The translations under genes and the position numbers were made by a program. This document shows, one piece after another, positions 23,787 through 33,182 of a stretch of DNA of 64,000 nucleotides. The stretch is from Cryptomeria japonica (Eukaryota; Streptophyta; Pinopsida; Cupressales; Cupressaceae), in NCBI RefSeq assembly GCF_030272615.1, contig NC_081410.1, forward strand, positions 575,448,263-575,512,262. The letters are read 5' to 3'. Numbering within the stretch: position 1 is the stretch's first letter; each line of letters begins with the position of its first letter. The notes beneath the pieces are model-generated. The model did no database searches and was not told the DNA's origin. It saw only the letters and a program-made list of their open reading frames with translations.

Positions 23787-26700
23787 CTAGTCTAGCACGT
23801 CATCCACCCCCCGATCTTGCTGATCAATATTTTGGGAAGGCAGGAAACACGCTAGAGGAGGAACATTCAACACAGCAGATGGAGCTATCACAAGATCCAA
23901 ACAAGGGCTATGTTCATGTTCCAAGCCATGTTGTTCTTGTCTAGGAGCTAGGATAAGTGCTTTAGAAAATTCGTTAGATAAATGGTTATCAACATCAACA
24001 TATTCATATTCACTATCAGAAGCAAGAGGAGTAACATTTTCATCATGAATAACATTTTCATCTATATCATCATCAAGATTTATAAAAATAGGATCTTTAA
24101 CTCGCACAAGATCAAGACCATCATGCATCTTATGTTTAGGAGATTTTGGAGAAGATGGAATAATACTAGCTGAAGGTGTTTTTGGGGATTGCAAAGTTTG
24201 AGAAGCAACTGCCTGAGCTCTAAGATGACACTTTCGTCGGTGTTCACGCGCAGAACGATTTCGTCTAGTCTTAGTAGGAAGTGGAGAAGATTGAGGAGGA
24301 GGAATGTTCTCATCCTTATCACTTGGGTGTTTAGGTTGTGGTCTCTTAGGCTGAATAATAGGAGAAGAGGAAGGTCTCTTCTCTCCATAAGAGGAAGGAG
24401 GAGGAACTGCTCCATATAAAGGAGGAATATTTGGTTTAGGAAGGAGACCAAGTCCATCATGACGAGGAGGTATAGGTCTATTTTTAGAAATTTTATCAAA
24501 CATAGACATAGTCACATCCATAGGAATGGGTTGGGAATCTTCTTGAGGAAAGACATTAGTTTTATCTTTCAAAGGAAGAACTTCCTTCTCAAGAATGATA
24601 GGAATGTCAAGTTTGGGTGTTCTAGGTTCACTTAGAGATAGGATCATATCTTTTTTCCACTTTTGATAAGATTTGAAAAGATGATCACTTCGCGGTGGAA
24701 GAGATTGGAATTGTTTAGGCCAAAAGTAATCAATAGGAACACTAGAAGTTCTTTCAGCTGGTTTAAAGAGACTATGATTGACAATAACAACTTCACCATT
24801 TTGGGGAAATTTCAAACACTTGTGAATAGGAGAAGCAATAGCTTTCATGGAAGATAGCCAAGTATAGCCTAGCTTCACACGAAATTGTTCGGATGAAGGA
24901 ATAATAGAAAAGTTCACATCAAGGGATTTGTTATGAACTTCAATAGGTAATGTAATAGAACCAATTACAGGAGAAGAAAATGCATCAAATAATTTCACAA
25001 CCACATTTGTTTTGTCATAGATCACTTGATTCAATTGCAAAGTAAAAAGAAATTCTTCAGTAATAACATTAACCATGCAAGAAGGATCAATAAGCACTCC
25101 ACGGCAAGGTGTATTCTTGACTTTTGCAATTATATATAAAGGACCATCAGGTGCCCTAATAGTTTCACTAGAATCAAATGTGATGGAAGGTTCTTTAGGG
25201 TTTTCTTGCTGCTCTACAAAGTTAATCACATTCGGAGTCATAGACACAAGACCATCAGATGAGACAGAGGAATCATTAGTCTCAATCACATTAGCAGTAT
25301 GAGAAGGTAATGGATCAGTAAAAATCTTAAGATTTTGGTTAGGAGGAGCTACAGATGTGTTGCCTTTATCATTCACTCCTAAAACAAAGATAGTATTATT
25401 ATCAATCAAATCTTGAATTTTACCCTTTAAAGCAAAACATTTTTCAGTATCATGCCCAGGTTGACGATGAAATTGACAAAAAGATTTGTTATCAAAATAG
25501 GGTGAATTAATCTTTGCAGGATCTATTTGCTTTATAGGAGGGAGAGTAAGCACATTTTGTTCCAATAACTTATTCATAATACTATGCAATGATTCATTCA
25601 AAGGAGTAAACTTTCTTTCTTTCTTGAAAAATTTAGAAATAGAAGGCACACCTGATGCTGCATTCACATTGTTGTTGATGATGTTTTCATTGAATTTAAT
25701 GGACTCTCTGTTCGGTTTAAACTTCCCAAATGGTTGTTGACTACTATCACCCTTATTACTCGGAGCCATAGGATTTGCTTGTTCCATTTGACTCACAGTC
25801 AGTTGATAATTGTGAAGAGTTGCACACAACTGTTGGAAAGAAGTAAACTCAGAAAACAAAAGTTTTTCTCTAATATCTTTTTGTAAATTAGAAATAAAGA
25901 TTCTTTGAATATCATTGTCAGGTACTGGAAAAGAAATTTGAGCACACAAATGCTTATATCTACCAATGAAATCAGTCACTTTTTCTTTAACACCTTGTTT
26001 ACAATGCATTAAATCAATCAAAGTAACTTTAGGACTTATATTGTTTTGAAATTGTTGAATAAAAGCATTTGCAAGTTGTTGGAAAGAAGTAATAGAATAG
26101 GAAGGCAACGGGCAATACCATTGTAGAGCCTTATCTCTTAATGTTCTAGTAAACAGTTTTGCAAGCAACCTTTGGTCATAAGTAAAATCGGTACATATTG
26201 TTTGAAAGGTCTTAACATGTGCTAGGGGATCACCTTTACCATTATAAAGCTCCAACTGTGGGATTTCAACATGTTTAGGTGGGATAGCTCGAACAATGTC
26301 AAGAGAAAGTGGGCTCACAACATCAAATGTGGGCACACTAAACTTAGATTGATTCATAGAGGCAATTTGTTGCTGTAAAGAAGAGACAGTTTGTGCAAGA
26401 TTGTTAATGGTCACTTCAGTCGAATAGTTCATATTAGACATGTTAGATTGTGACGGAGGTATTATGTTATTGAAGGAAGGTATTGATTGAGAGTAAGGTG
26501 GCGGGACACTATGATGGTTAGTCATAGGAGATGATTGGAAACAAGGAACACTACAAGGAGGAATGGAATGGTTGAATGAATTGTCCCCTTGCGTCATGTT
26601 CATTTGTGGAGATGTGATAGGGACACTCATTGAAGGAATGAATGAAGAAGTCGGATTGAATGAAGGAAGAGGGTTGATTGAAGAGGAAGGATTGCCCCCA

Positions 26701-27218
26701 TGACTAGTGATCATAGGTGGAATGTTTTGTATTGAAGTAGTCATTATGTTTGATGTAAAAGTAGGTATACTAGCAATAGAAGTTGTTAAAGGAATAGAAT
26801 GATTGACTTGAGTAGGAGGTTGTGTATAACCTAAAGTTTCAGCACAACTCTTCATAGGCATCACATTCGAATCCACAATGTGTGCAATACCACGCAAAAT
26901 ATCAATTCCATTCTTATCGCTTTGAACCATGCGTTTTAGACCCTCAAGTAATGAAAGAGCTTGACTATCGGGATACTCATGAGACATCCATTGCTGAAAA
27001 TCATCAAATTGGTTATCCAATTTTGAAAGTTGTTCCACAGAAACCTCATGGAGAGCTTCTTCATCATTAAGAGGATTAGAGGAATTACCCGTGTCCTCGT
27101 TAAAATGGCCATTCAAATTAGGTTCCATCTCCTTGGTAGTTAAACCTTGGAAAGACTTAATTCTAAGGCTTCGTCTAATGGGAATAGTGTAAGTAGGGCT
27201 TATTGTTGTAAAACTCAT
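23787..27218 (-). CDS. Element B Gag-protease-like polyprotein, 1143 aa
   Basis: One uninterrupted frame starting with MSFTTISPTY. Residues 1 to about 300 are Ser/Pro/Asn-rich. A Ty3/gypsy Gag domain spans about 310 to 490 (GKGDPLAHVKTF, ALQWYCPLP, FQQLANAFIQQF, REKLLFSEFTSFQQL). A zinc-knuckle-like CQFHRQPGHDTEKCFALK is near 576. A retropepsin-like fold follows near 704 to 800, but its active-site position reads IDPSCM, so the catalytic D-S/T-G is altered. The last 300 residues are Pro/Lys/Arg-rich and end in an acidic tail. The frame has no stops, although the element lacks RT and integrase. It probably supplies structural Gag only; whether the protease-like part works is doubtful. It cannot be a host gene given its place between paired LTRs. 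Confidence 0.88.
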   Translation of the reverse strand: MSFTTISPTYTIPIRRSLRIKSFQGLTTKEMEPNLNGHFNEDTGNSSNPLNDEEALHEVSVEQLSKLDNQFDDFQQWMSHEYPDSQALSLLEGLKRMVQSDKNGIDILRGIAHIVDSNVMPMKSCAETLGYTQPPTQVNHSIPLTTSIASIPTFTSNIMTTSIQNIPPMITSHGGNPSSSINPLPSFNPTSSFIPSMSVPITSPQMNMTQGDNSFNHSIPPCSVPCFQSSPMTNHHSVPPPYSQSIPSFNNIIPPSQSNMSNMNYSTEVTINNLAQTVSSLQQQIASMNQSKFSVPTFDVVSPLSLDIVRAIPPKHVEIPQLELYNGKGDPLAHVKTFQTICTDFTYDQRLLAKLFTRTLRDKALQWYCPLPSYSITSFQQLANAFIQQFQNNISPKVTLIDLMHCKQGVKEKVTDFIGRYKHLCAQISFPVPDNDIQRIFISNLQKDIREKLLFSEFTSFQQLCATLHNYQLTVSQMEQANPMAPSNKGDSSQQPFGKFKPNRESIKFNENIINNNVNAASGVPSISKFFKKERKFTPLNESLHSIMNKLLEQNVLTLPPIKQIDPAKINSPYFDNKSFCQFHRQPGHDTEKCFALKGKIQDLIDNNTIFVLGVNDKGNTSVAPPNQNLKIFTDPLPSHTANVIETNDSSVSSDGLVSMTPNVINFVEQQENPKEPSITFDSSETIRAPDGPLYIIAKVKNTPCRGVLIDPSCMVNVITEEFLFTLQLNQVIYDKTNVVVKLFDAFSSPVIGSITLPIEVHNKSLDVNFSIIPSSEQFRVKLGYTWLSSMKAIASPIHKCLKFPQNGEVVIVNHSLFKPAERTSSVPIDYFWPKQFQSLPPRSDHLFKSYQKWKKDMILSLSEPRTPKLDIPIILEKEVLPLKDKTNVFPQEDSQPIPMDVTMSMFDKISKNRPIPPRHDGLGLLPKPNIPPLYGAVPPPSSYGEKRPSSSPIIQPKRPQPKHPSDKDENIPPPQSSPLPTKTRRNRSAREHRRKCHLRAQAVASQTLQSPKTPSASIIPSSPKSPKHKMHDGLDLVRVKDPIFINLDDDIDENVIHDENVTPLASDSEYEYVDVDNHLSNEFSKALILAPRQEQHGLEHEHSPCLDLVIAPSAVLNVPPLACFLPSQNIDQQDRGVDDVLD

Positions 27219-28380
27219 GCACTAGAGAGAGAGAGAGAAGATTTTGGATTTAGAGGTAGCAAATTTCAATAAAATCAGCCAATCTCCTAGATTTAGGTTG
27301 TTAAATGCAATCACGACAATCTCCCGAAATTTTGGAAAAAATGTCAGGGACCGTGGCGAACGGAGTGCACACGGTCCTCGCAACTTTTTTTGAAATTTTC
27401 AGGGATGAAAGTTATGATGATTTTAAAGCTAATCTGAAAAAATTGAGTGATTTTACGATTTGTAGATAGGCCAAATTAAAGTTGCAATCTCAAAATTGAA
27501 CCCTACCAAGATTGTTGAAAAATGAAAAATTTGAATTTTGAAAAAGAGAGGGAAACTGAAATTTTGAATTTTATGATTTTAGAGGGAATACGAAAAGCAA
27601 TGCAAGCTTTGAAATTTAAAAGTTGACTCAATTTCATGCAAAATTCAATTTTGAAAGCAGAAATCAAAGTTGTTGCAATTAAACACTTAATTTCAAAAGT
27701 CACAAATTGCAAAAATTTGAATAAAGCACTGAAATTTTGAATGAATGCCAACACACTTTTCAGATTTAGGACAGTAAGAAACACAATTTTGATGCAAAAT
27801 TTCAATTTCAACAATTTTTGAATGATTAGAAGCCTTAATCCAAGCAATCACTAGACCAACTTTGACTTTAATTTTGAAAGTGTTAGAATTGATGAAATTA
27901 GCCAAGATTCTGGATTTTAGCAAAAAAATACAGTAAGATCTAACTCCCGAAAATTCGAAAAAAATGTCAGAGATGGTGGCGCTCGGGGTGCACATGGTCC
28001 TCGCAACTTTTTTCAAAATTTTCAAGGATGAAAGATATTATGATTTTGTTGCGGAATCCAAAGTTACAGCCGATTTGGAGATGTTTTGATCAGTGAAATT
28101 ATCGGTCAAAGGTTGAATCAAGAGGGTTTTAAAAATTAGGGTTTTGACACTTAACCACTTAATTTTCAGAATTAAAGCACAAATATGAATTGACAATTTG
28201 CAATAGAAGGATAGATCTAAAATTAGCATTAATAATTAAACATTTCACAAGCTCAATTACCAAAAAGAAAATTTAGGGTTTTTATGCAATTAACCTCTAA
28301 AATTTTGCAAAAGATCAAACATGGAAATGTAATTAAGGAAGCAAATTTTTCAGATCTAACCATGAATAATCAGAATTAGG
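27219..28380 (-). other. Element B leader with duplicated blocks
   Basis: AT-rich leader between primer site and gag. Two blocks of about 110 bp, at about 27320..27430 and 27940..28050, are clearly related. Both contain CTCCCGAAA, ATGTCAG, a GC-rich core and CTCGCAACTTTTTT. No convincing coding frame is seen. Confidence 0.65.
27347..27380. repeat. Hairpin motif repeated in leader and LTRs of element B
   Basis: GGACCGTG and CACACGGTCC form an imperfect stem around a loop of about 12 bp. Related copies lie at about 27967..28002 in the leader and at about 22155..22195 and 28765..28802 in the LTRs. All share GTGCACA(C/T)GGTCCTC. The element B transcript would therefore carry several copies. Confidence 0.65.
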
Positions 28381-28404
28381 ATGTTCACGTCGGGTTCACC
28401 AAAA
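28381..28404 (-). other. Element B primer binding site region
   Basis: On the minus strand, right after the LTR end (CTTTACA), the bases read TTTTGGTGAACCCGACGTGA. This is a typical TGG-starting primer site at the correct place. The primer tRNA is not assigned. Confidence 0.7.
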
Positions 28405-29601
28405 TGTAAAGCGGAAAATCGAACCCTAGTTGCTCTCCCCTTTCTAACTCCAAGGAGAGAGGAAGGAGGTCACTAGGGTTGACGGTTTTCACTTAGGGGA
28501 GACTTTACATTCAAAAGAAGGGTTGAAACCCACAAGATCCAATCCCACACAATGCAAGATTGGATTCTAAATGAGTTTCAAGGGTTGAGACAGCAAGGCT
28601 ACCCTCTTTTGTAAAGAATGTAGATAGAAGGATTAAGCTAGGAACGCACGAAAAGTGAGAAAGATTCACTTATAAACAGAGATAGGAATATAGGATGAAG
28701 TTGCGGACCTGGAATTAGCAGTAAAATGTTGAGATGATGTTGTCCTGCAAATTTGAGTGAAAGTTAATGGGACGATGGCGCCCGGTGTGCACACGGTCCT
28801 CCGAAAAATCCGCGAAACGAAGGGGGATCTGTTCGTCTCTGCACAAGGATTCCAGATCTTCAATTTCAGCCGCGTACCTGCAACCTACACATAGAAAAGA
28901 GAGGATGATTGGGGGGTTAGGGATTAGGGGTTTGCCTTTAGGTCAAACCTCGGTTTTGGAATTAACCAAGAAATGAGAATGTTGTAAATATAAATGTTTG
29001 TAATGTAATAAAGTATTGATACCTTGTTGTAAGAATGTTTGTATTCTTACATGCGAAGGTGTAAATGTTGTTGTATGTTGTAAGTTGTAAGTGATCTCCT
29101 CTTCAATGGTTGAATCCTTGTCTTGAATGCAACACTTAGCCTTGAATGGAGACTTAGAATGCTCAATTGCTTGAAGGAATGCTTGAATGCTTGAATGCTT
29201 GAATGTTTGAATGCTTGAGTATCGCCTCCGCCTTTTTTCCCTCTCTTTCCAAATGGGAGAGGAAAATGTAGTTTATATACTTGTCAATTAGGGCTGATAG
29301 ACTGATTTTTCCGACCTTAGGCCGACCTAGGAAGATTATTTTCCAAATTACAAACATAAAGACCTAAAGCCCCATAAGAGACCGGGCCCAAAATAGGGCC
29401 AGGGACCAAGGCGCAGGGTGCCATGGTCCCACCTCCAGGGACAGCAGGGTGGAAGGAGGAATCAGGCTAGGGTGCTGAAAAATGTAGTTTTTGATGTCAT
29501 GAACAAGTTTCGGGGTCTCCATTCAGGTTTCGTGTTGCATCGCCATCGTGAAGACCCAAATGCAGTCGAAATTGCAAGTGTCGCAATTTTAGGACGCTAC
29601 A
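28405..29601 (-). repeat. Element B 5' LTR
   Basis: 1,197 bp and highly similar to 21791..23051 apart from the GC-rich indel and scattered substitutions. It ends at the ACTGT duplication. It includes the 8-bp TGCTTGAA repeat near 29170..29215. Confidence 0.93.
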
Positions 29602-29606
29602 ACTGT

Positions 29607-30290
29607 GCCCATGGCCCTTGCCTCTGAAGTGAATCAATCAGGTAACCAATAGATACTCATAAGCCTACACTTGCAACAGTGTAACTCCACAGCCCAATCC
29701 CGTTGTTCCATGGTATACAAACTGATGAAGCTCATAATACAAATGTGCCAACAGACACGGTCCCCAGGCAAATCTGGTATGTTGTGTCACCAATGTCTCC
29801 AATGTACCACCCCAACCCACATCCAATCCTCGTGTCACCCTATCCAGACAAAGGAACTCACTAATCACTCCTGCTAGCACTGTCGGTAGTGTTAATCTTG
29901 TCCGTGTCATGGTATCCCAAGCCACATGTCCTGCCCTCATCTCCAGTCTTGGATCCTGGAACACTAATCTCAGTGCATCCCTGTCTCCATCTTGATCATA
30001 GGGAATCAACTCCCCATTGATTTGTATCCTCAGAATCCTGTAAACATCCTCTAAGGTGACTGTCATCTCACCCATCGACAAATGAAAACTGCAAGTCTTT
30101 GAGTGCCATCTCTTAGCCAGCATAGTCAACAACCCCATGTTCACCCGAAACTCAGGCACATACAAGATATGTCGCAAGCCCATAACCTCAAACGCTGCCC
30201 TATCCTCAAATGTCAGCTTTGGTCATAAACTCTGAGTCGATTGGAATCTCTCCCATGACTCCAGCATAGGTAGGTACTCCTGTAGTCAAG
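29607..30290 (-). pseudogene. Antisense PMD gene of element A, N-terminal half
   Basis: A 172-codon open part (29665..30183) has the hallmarks of the plant mobile domain: FHLSMGEMTVTLEDVYRILRI, a Leu-rich core, DVGWGGTLETLV and a Tyr-rich helix end. The frame extends upstream to about 30290 through one TGA, where CTACAG looks like a splice acceptor. It extends downstream to element B through a TAG and a TGA. The gene reads opposite to gag. Its upstream side holds tandem repeats and the inverted CGCGTCTGTG array. PMD proteins are thought to act in the nucleus in silencing or genome stability. What the retrotransposon copies do is not known. Confidence 0.75.
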
Positions 30291-30317
30291 CAAATCAATT
30301 GTGTCAGTTAAAGTGGT

Positions 30318-30560
30318 ATTCCCTGTTCATCACAAAATGCTACTTTTTTATCTAAGTGCTTATGTTATTCTATCCTAGTGACACTCATTGTTCATCACAA
30401 AGTGTTGTTCTTTATCTTAGTAGCACTCCCTGTTCATCACAAAGTGTTGTTGTTTATCCTAGTGGTACTCATTGTTCATCACAAAGTACTACGTGTTTTT
30501 GCACTCCCTGTTCATCACAAAGTACTATGTCTTGGTACTCCCTATTCATCACAAAGTGCC
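30318..30560. repeat. Degenerate tandem repeat with TGTTCATCACAAAGT core
   Basis: Six copies of a 14 to 15-bp core (TTCATCACAAAGT) are preceded by a CACTCCC-like or GTACTC-like word, 35 to 65 bp apart. It lies directly upstream of the PMD frame on the minus strand. A related pair of blocks of about 100 bp follows at 30580..30760. Confidence 0.75.
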
Positions 30561-30814
30561 TCGATCTATCCTATCCTAGGGCCTCTTCTTGAGTGTACCT
30601 CTTGAGTAGTTTCCTAATTGTCAACGTATGTTCTATCACAGAATTGTCAATCCTAGCCCTATTTGCTATTCTAATCTTCCCTAGAGGACCTGCTTGAGTG
30701 TATCCTCTCAGCAACTTATCCAATCGATAGCGTATGTTCATCATAGAACTACCGATTTGGCCTAGAAGACGCAAATGCAAATTTAAGATATAAACACACT
30801 TACATATTGCACAT

Positions 30815-31020
30815 ACGCATCTACTTTGCACAGACACGCCTGACATACATAGACATGCCTCTTCTCTGCACAGACGCACCCATATATCATAGACGCGCCT
30901 GCACAACACAGACGCACTCACATTTGGCACAAACGCCTTTTCATTCGCAGACACGCCTGGCACAAACACAGACGCGCCTAGCCTACCCAGACGCGCCTGG
31001 CACCAGTACAGATGTGCCTT
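30815..31020 (-). repeat. Reiterated CGCGTCTGTG motif, inverted array 3
   Basis: About eleven copies of CACAGACGCGCC-like words on the plus strand, that is GGCGCGTCTGTG on the minus strand, spaced about 15 to 25 bp apart. This is the motif of arrays 1 and 2 in opposite orientation, upstream of the antisense PMD gene. A Cys-rich frame of 165 codons across it is a product of the repeat. Confidence 0.8.
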
Positions 31021-31526
31021 AGCATTTTTTCCCTCCGCTTGACATATTCTAAAATGCATTAAATGCACTACCTAACATGCATTAATGACAACATTTATTG
31101 TGACAAAGTACAAGGAGGTTTTGTGGTACTTACCGACTCTCTTGCATTTGCTAGCCTCTGAAATCGACGAACGCGATCGAATCTGTGAACCAATGCCATC
31201 GCTGTTGACTGTTGCTGCTCTATTCTCTCTCTGCATTCTGATCTCTTGGATGTGTGGATGACAATGAGGATGTGTTCCCTCGTAGTCTATCTTATAGACT
31301 ACCCTAGCCCTAGTCTCCCGAGTCAGTCTTCGTTATCCCGTGACTCTATCACTCTATCCTATCTGGTCAGTCCATTCTACCCTTTATTTCTTATCGAGAG
31401 ATTGTTTGTGATCTTTCCAGACATTTTCATCCAATCTCTCGAGGGGGCATATCATTCCCATCTTGGGGCAACTTTGTATCAGTTCATCTTATCTTCTTTG
31501 AAACAACGTGACAAGCTGCATTGTCT

Positions 31527-31541
31527 CAAAGAGGGACAAAA
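31527..31541 (+). other. Element A polypurine tract
   Basis: CAAAGAGGGACAAAA lies directly before the TGTAGACACC start of the right LTR. It agrees with plus-strand orientation of element A. Confidence 0.8.
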
Positions 31542-32310
31542 TGTAGACACCTCAAATTGTCATGTCTAATTAAATAAATATCTTTAATTATTTTAGCCTA
31601 ATTCTTCTATTAATTAAATAAATCTTTTTATTTAATTAATTCATTTATCCTCTTTTAGCGTATTTCTCATTTAAATAAATACATTTATTTATTTAAATTA
31701 TCCTTTTCCTAAATTAAATAAATACTTTTTATTTATTTATTTGATCCCACTTCTTCTATTAATTAAATAAATCTTTATTTATTTAATTAATTCATTAACC
31801 TTTTCTACCCATGACACATGTCATTCATCTCTTAAGTCCTACACTACCTACCCTCTCATTATTTTCTTATTTCCTCCACCTACCCTCTAATCATAGCCAA
31901 CCATTTATATTTTACACCTCTCAATCTTATCCCTCCATTTCTTATAGTGTCTTCTATATAAGGAGATGCTTCCTTCATTATCAACCGCCGTTGGCTACTT
32001 GACTACACTAGCATTCAAACTTTCATATGTGATCTAGCTATCAACCACATTTTCGTTCTTTGTTGAGCTCTTGTGCACACATAAAATCTGAGAGCAAATA
32101 TATCAAGCAAGATCAATGGAGATAGGAAGAATGGAGATCCAAACCCTATTGGACATGTGATGGTATAATCTTTGTCATTTCATTTGATTTGCATTGTCTT
32201 AGGTAATCTTCATATGTTATGGTGGATCTTTGTTGTTGTTAGGCTAGGGTTTTGTGGTTGAATTCATTTAGTCTTTTAACATTGTTATTATCCACTTTTC
32301 ACCATATACA
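31542..32310 (+). repeat. Element A 3' LTR
   Basis: Paired with 11640..12417. It keeps the AT palindromes, the TATA-like CTATATAAGG near 31954 and the CATATACA end. It is followed by the CCTGT duplication at 32311..32315. Confidence 0.93.
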
Positions 32311-32642
32311 CCTGTAGTTCCTTGAACAATAATTTTCAATGGTGGTTGCAAACTATTACCATGTAGATGTGAAATAACTATATCATATGCCCTTTGTTGT
32401 TGTATACATAGGTTATTTTGGGTTTGTTGCTGGAGAACATGAAGGGGTTGAAATGTTCGGTGATTGGAGTGTATGAAATTTGTAGCTATTTGTTTTTCTT
32501 GTGGACTAAAGTGATGTTCCCCCCAGTCATGGTTCAAGTCAATATCACGTTTGCCAAGGATATCAAGTTCATCCAGGTGAATATGAAGTCTTGGGTATGA
32601 AGCTGACAATACTTGCCATTCATTGAGGATGCTTTCTGGCAT
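32311..32642 (-). pseudogene. Helitron helicase, N-terminal part up to P-loop
   Basis: The minus-strand frame contains FSPQEKQIATNFIHSN, QQQRAYDIVISHL and LKIIVQGTTG, the first half of the helicase P-loop. It ends where element A begins; the rest is at 10409..11639. A TAA at 32640..32642 separates it from the Rep region, although the two would be one polypeptide in an intact Helitron. Confidence 0.88.
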
Positions 32643-33182
32643 TTATTCTGCATCGCTTGAAGGAGTGCTAGTATTTGGTTTTTCATCTACTTCCAAAGGT
32701 GTGCGATGTACATGCCATGGGTTGTAGTTGTGTGAGAACCTTTCCCACTGTGCTTGAATTTCATCATCTGTTGAGCCAAATTCTATTGCAATGTTACGGA
32801 ATGGGTGGTACAATAATAGTTCACTCCAACAAAATGCTTGATAAATTTTTTCTTCCTTTGCAGGGATGGTTGTGAATCGTGGGGATACTTGAACTATTAC
32901 TGATGTGGCTCGCTCTTTCCATTGATCATTCTTTCTTGATGCATTGAAGGACCATTTTTGAGTTACTTCAATAAGAGACATTCTCTCTAGTTGTATTGGT
33001 CGTGCCATGTAAGAGGTAATAGAGTCTAGATATGTGGTTGTATCTGTGGATGTGATTGGTACACGTTGGAATTTTTTTGGTTCACATTTAAAGAAAAAAA
33101 GGTTCTGCTACAAAGGGAGAGTGGTAGCTTTAGCAGAAGGTGGCAGCTTTCTTGGGCACCTATATCACGATCCACAAGGTTG
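32643..33182 (-). pseudogene. Helitron Rep-helicase linker region
   Basis: The translation shows RDIGAQESCHLLLKLPL, CSRTFFSLN, then ARPIQLERMSLIEVTQKWSF and a Trp/Tyr-rich segment with YQAFCWSELLLYHPFR. This is the conserved region between Rep and helicase in plant Helitrons. The frame changes near 33010 and near 33200. It connects the HUH nuclease to the ATPase and carries no catalytic residues that I recognise. Confidence 0.82.

Larger units (their letters stand above)
21791..29601 (-). mobile_element. Element B: 7.8-kb gag-protease-only LTR retrotransposon
   Basis: LTRs 21791..23051 and 28405..29601 begin with TGTAAAGCGG and end with GACGCTACA. They are flanked by ACTGT. On the minus strand a primer site follows the right (5') LTR and a polypurine tract precedes the left (3') LTR. 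The single long frame, 23787..27218, encodes Gag plus a protease-like domain. No RT, RNase H or integrase is present, so it must move with enzymes of another element. It lies inside the antisense PMD gene of element A, so it is the youngest layer of this nest. Confidence 0.92.
11640..32310 (+). mobile_element. Element A: 20.7-kb LTR retrotransposon with antisense PMD gene
   Basis: LTRs of 778 bp (11640..12417) and 769 bp (31542..32310) begin with TGTAGACACC and end with ATATACA. They are flanked by CCTGT. A primer site follows the left LTR and a polypurine tract precedes the right one. Inside are a 2.3-kb leader, degenerate gag-pro, an integrase stub, an AATAAA-rich stretch, an antisense PMD gene and element B. 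An extra region after integrase with an antisense frame is known from the Tat/Ogre/Retand branch of Ty3/gypsy. Placement in that branch is inferred from the layout, since RT is deleted. Without element B it measures about 12.9 kb. Confidence 0.9.

Noticed and set aside
30318-30560. Regularly spaced repeats resembling a CRISPR array
   Set aside because: The repeats are short and degenerate, spacing varies, and the sequence is a plant retrotransposon.
30571-31068. A 165-codon Cys-rich minus-strand frame
   Set aside because: It runs through the inverted CGCGTCTGTG array, so its Cys/Val/Arg pattern comes from the DNA repeat. It matches no family.
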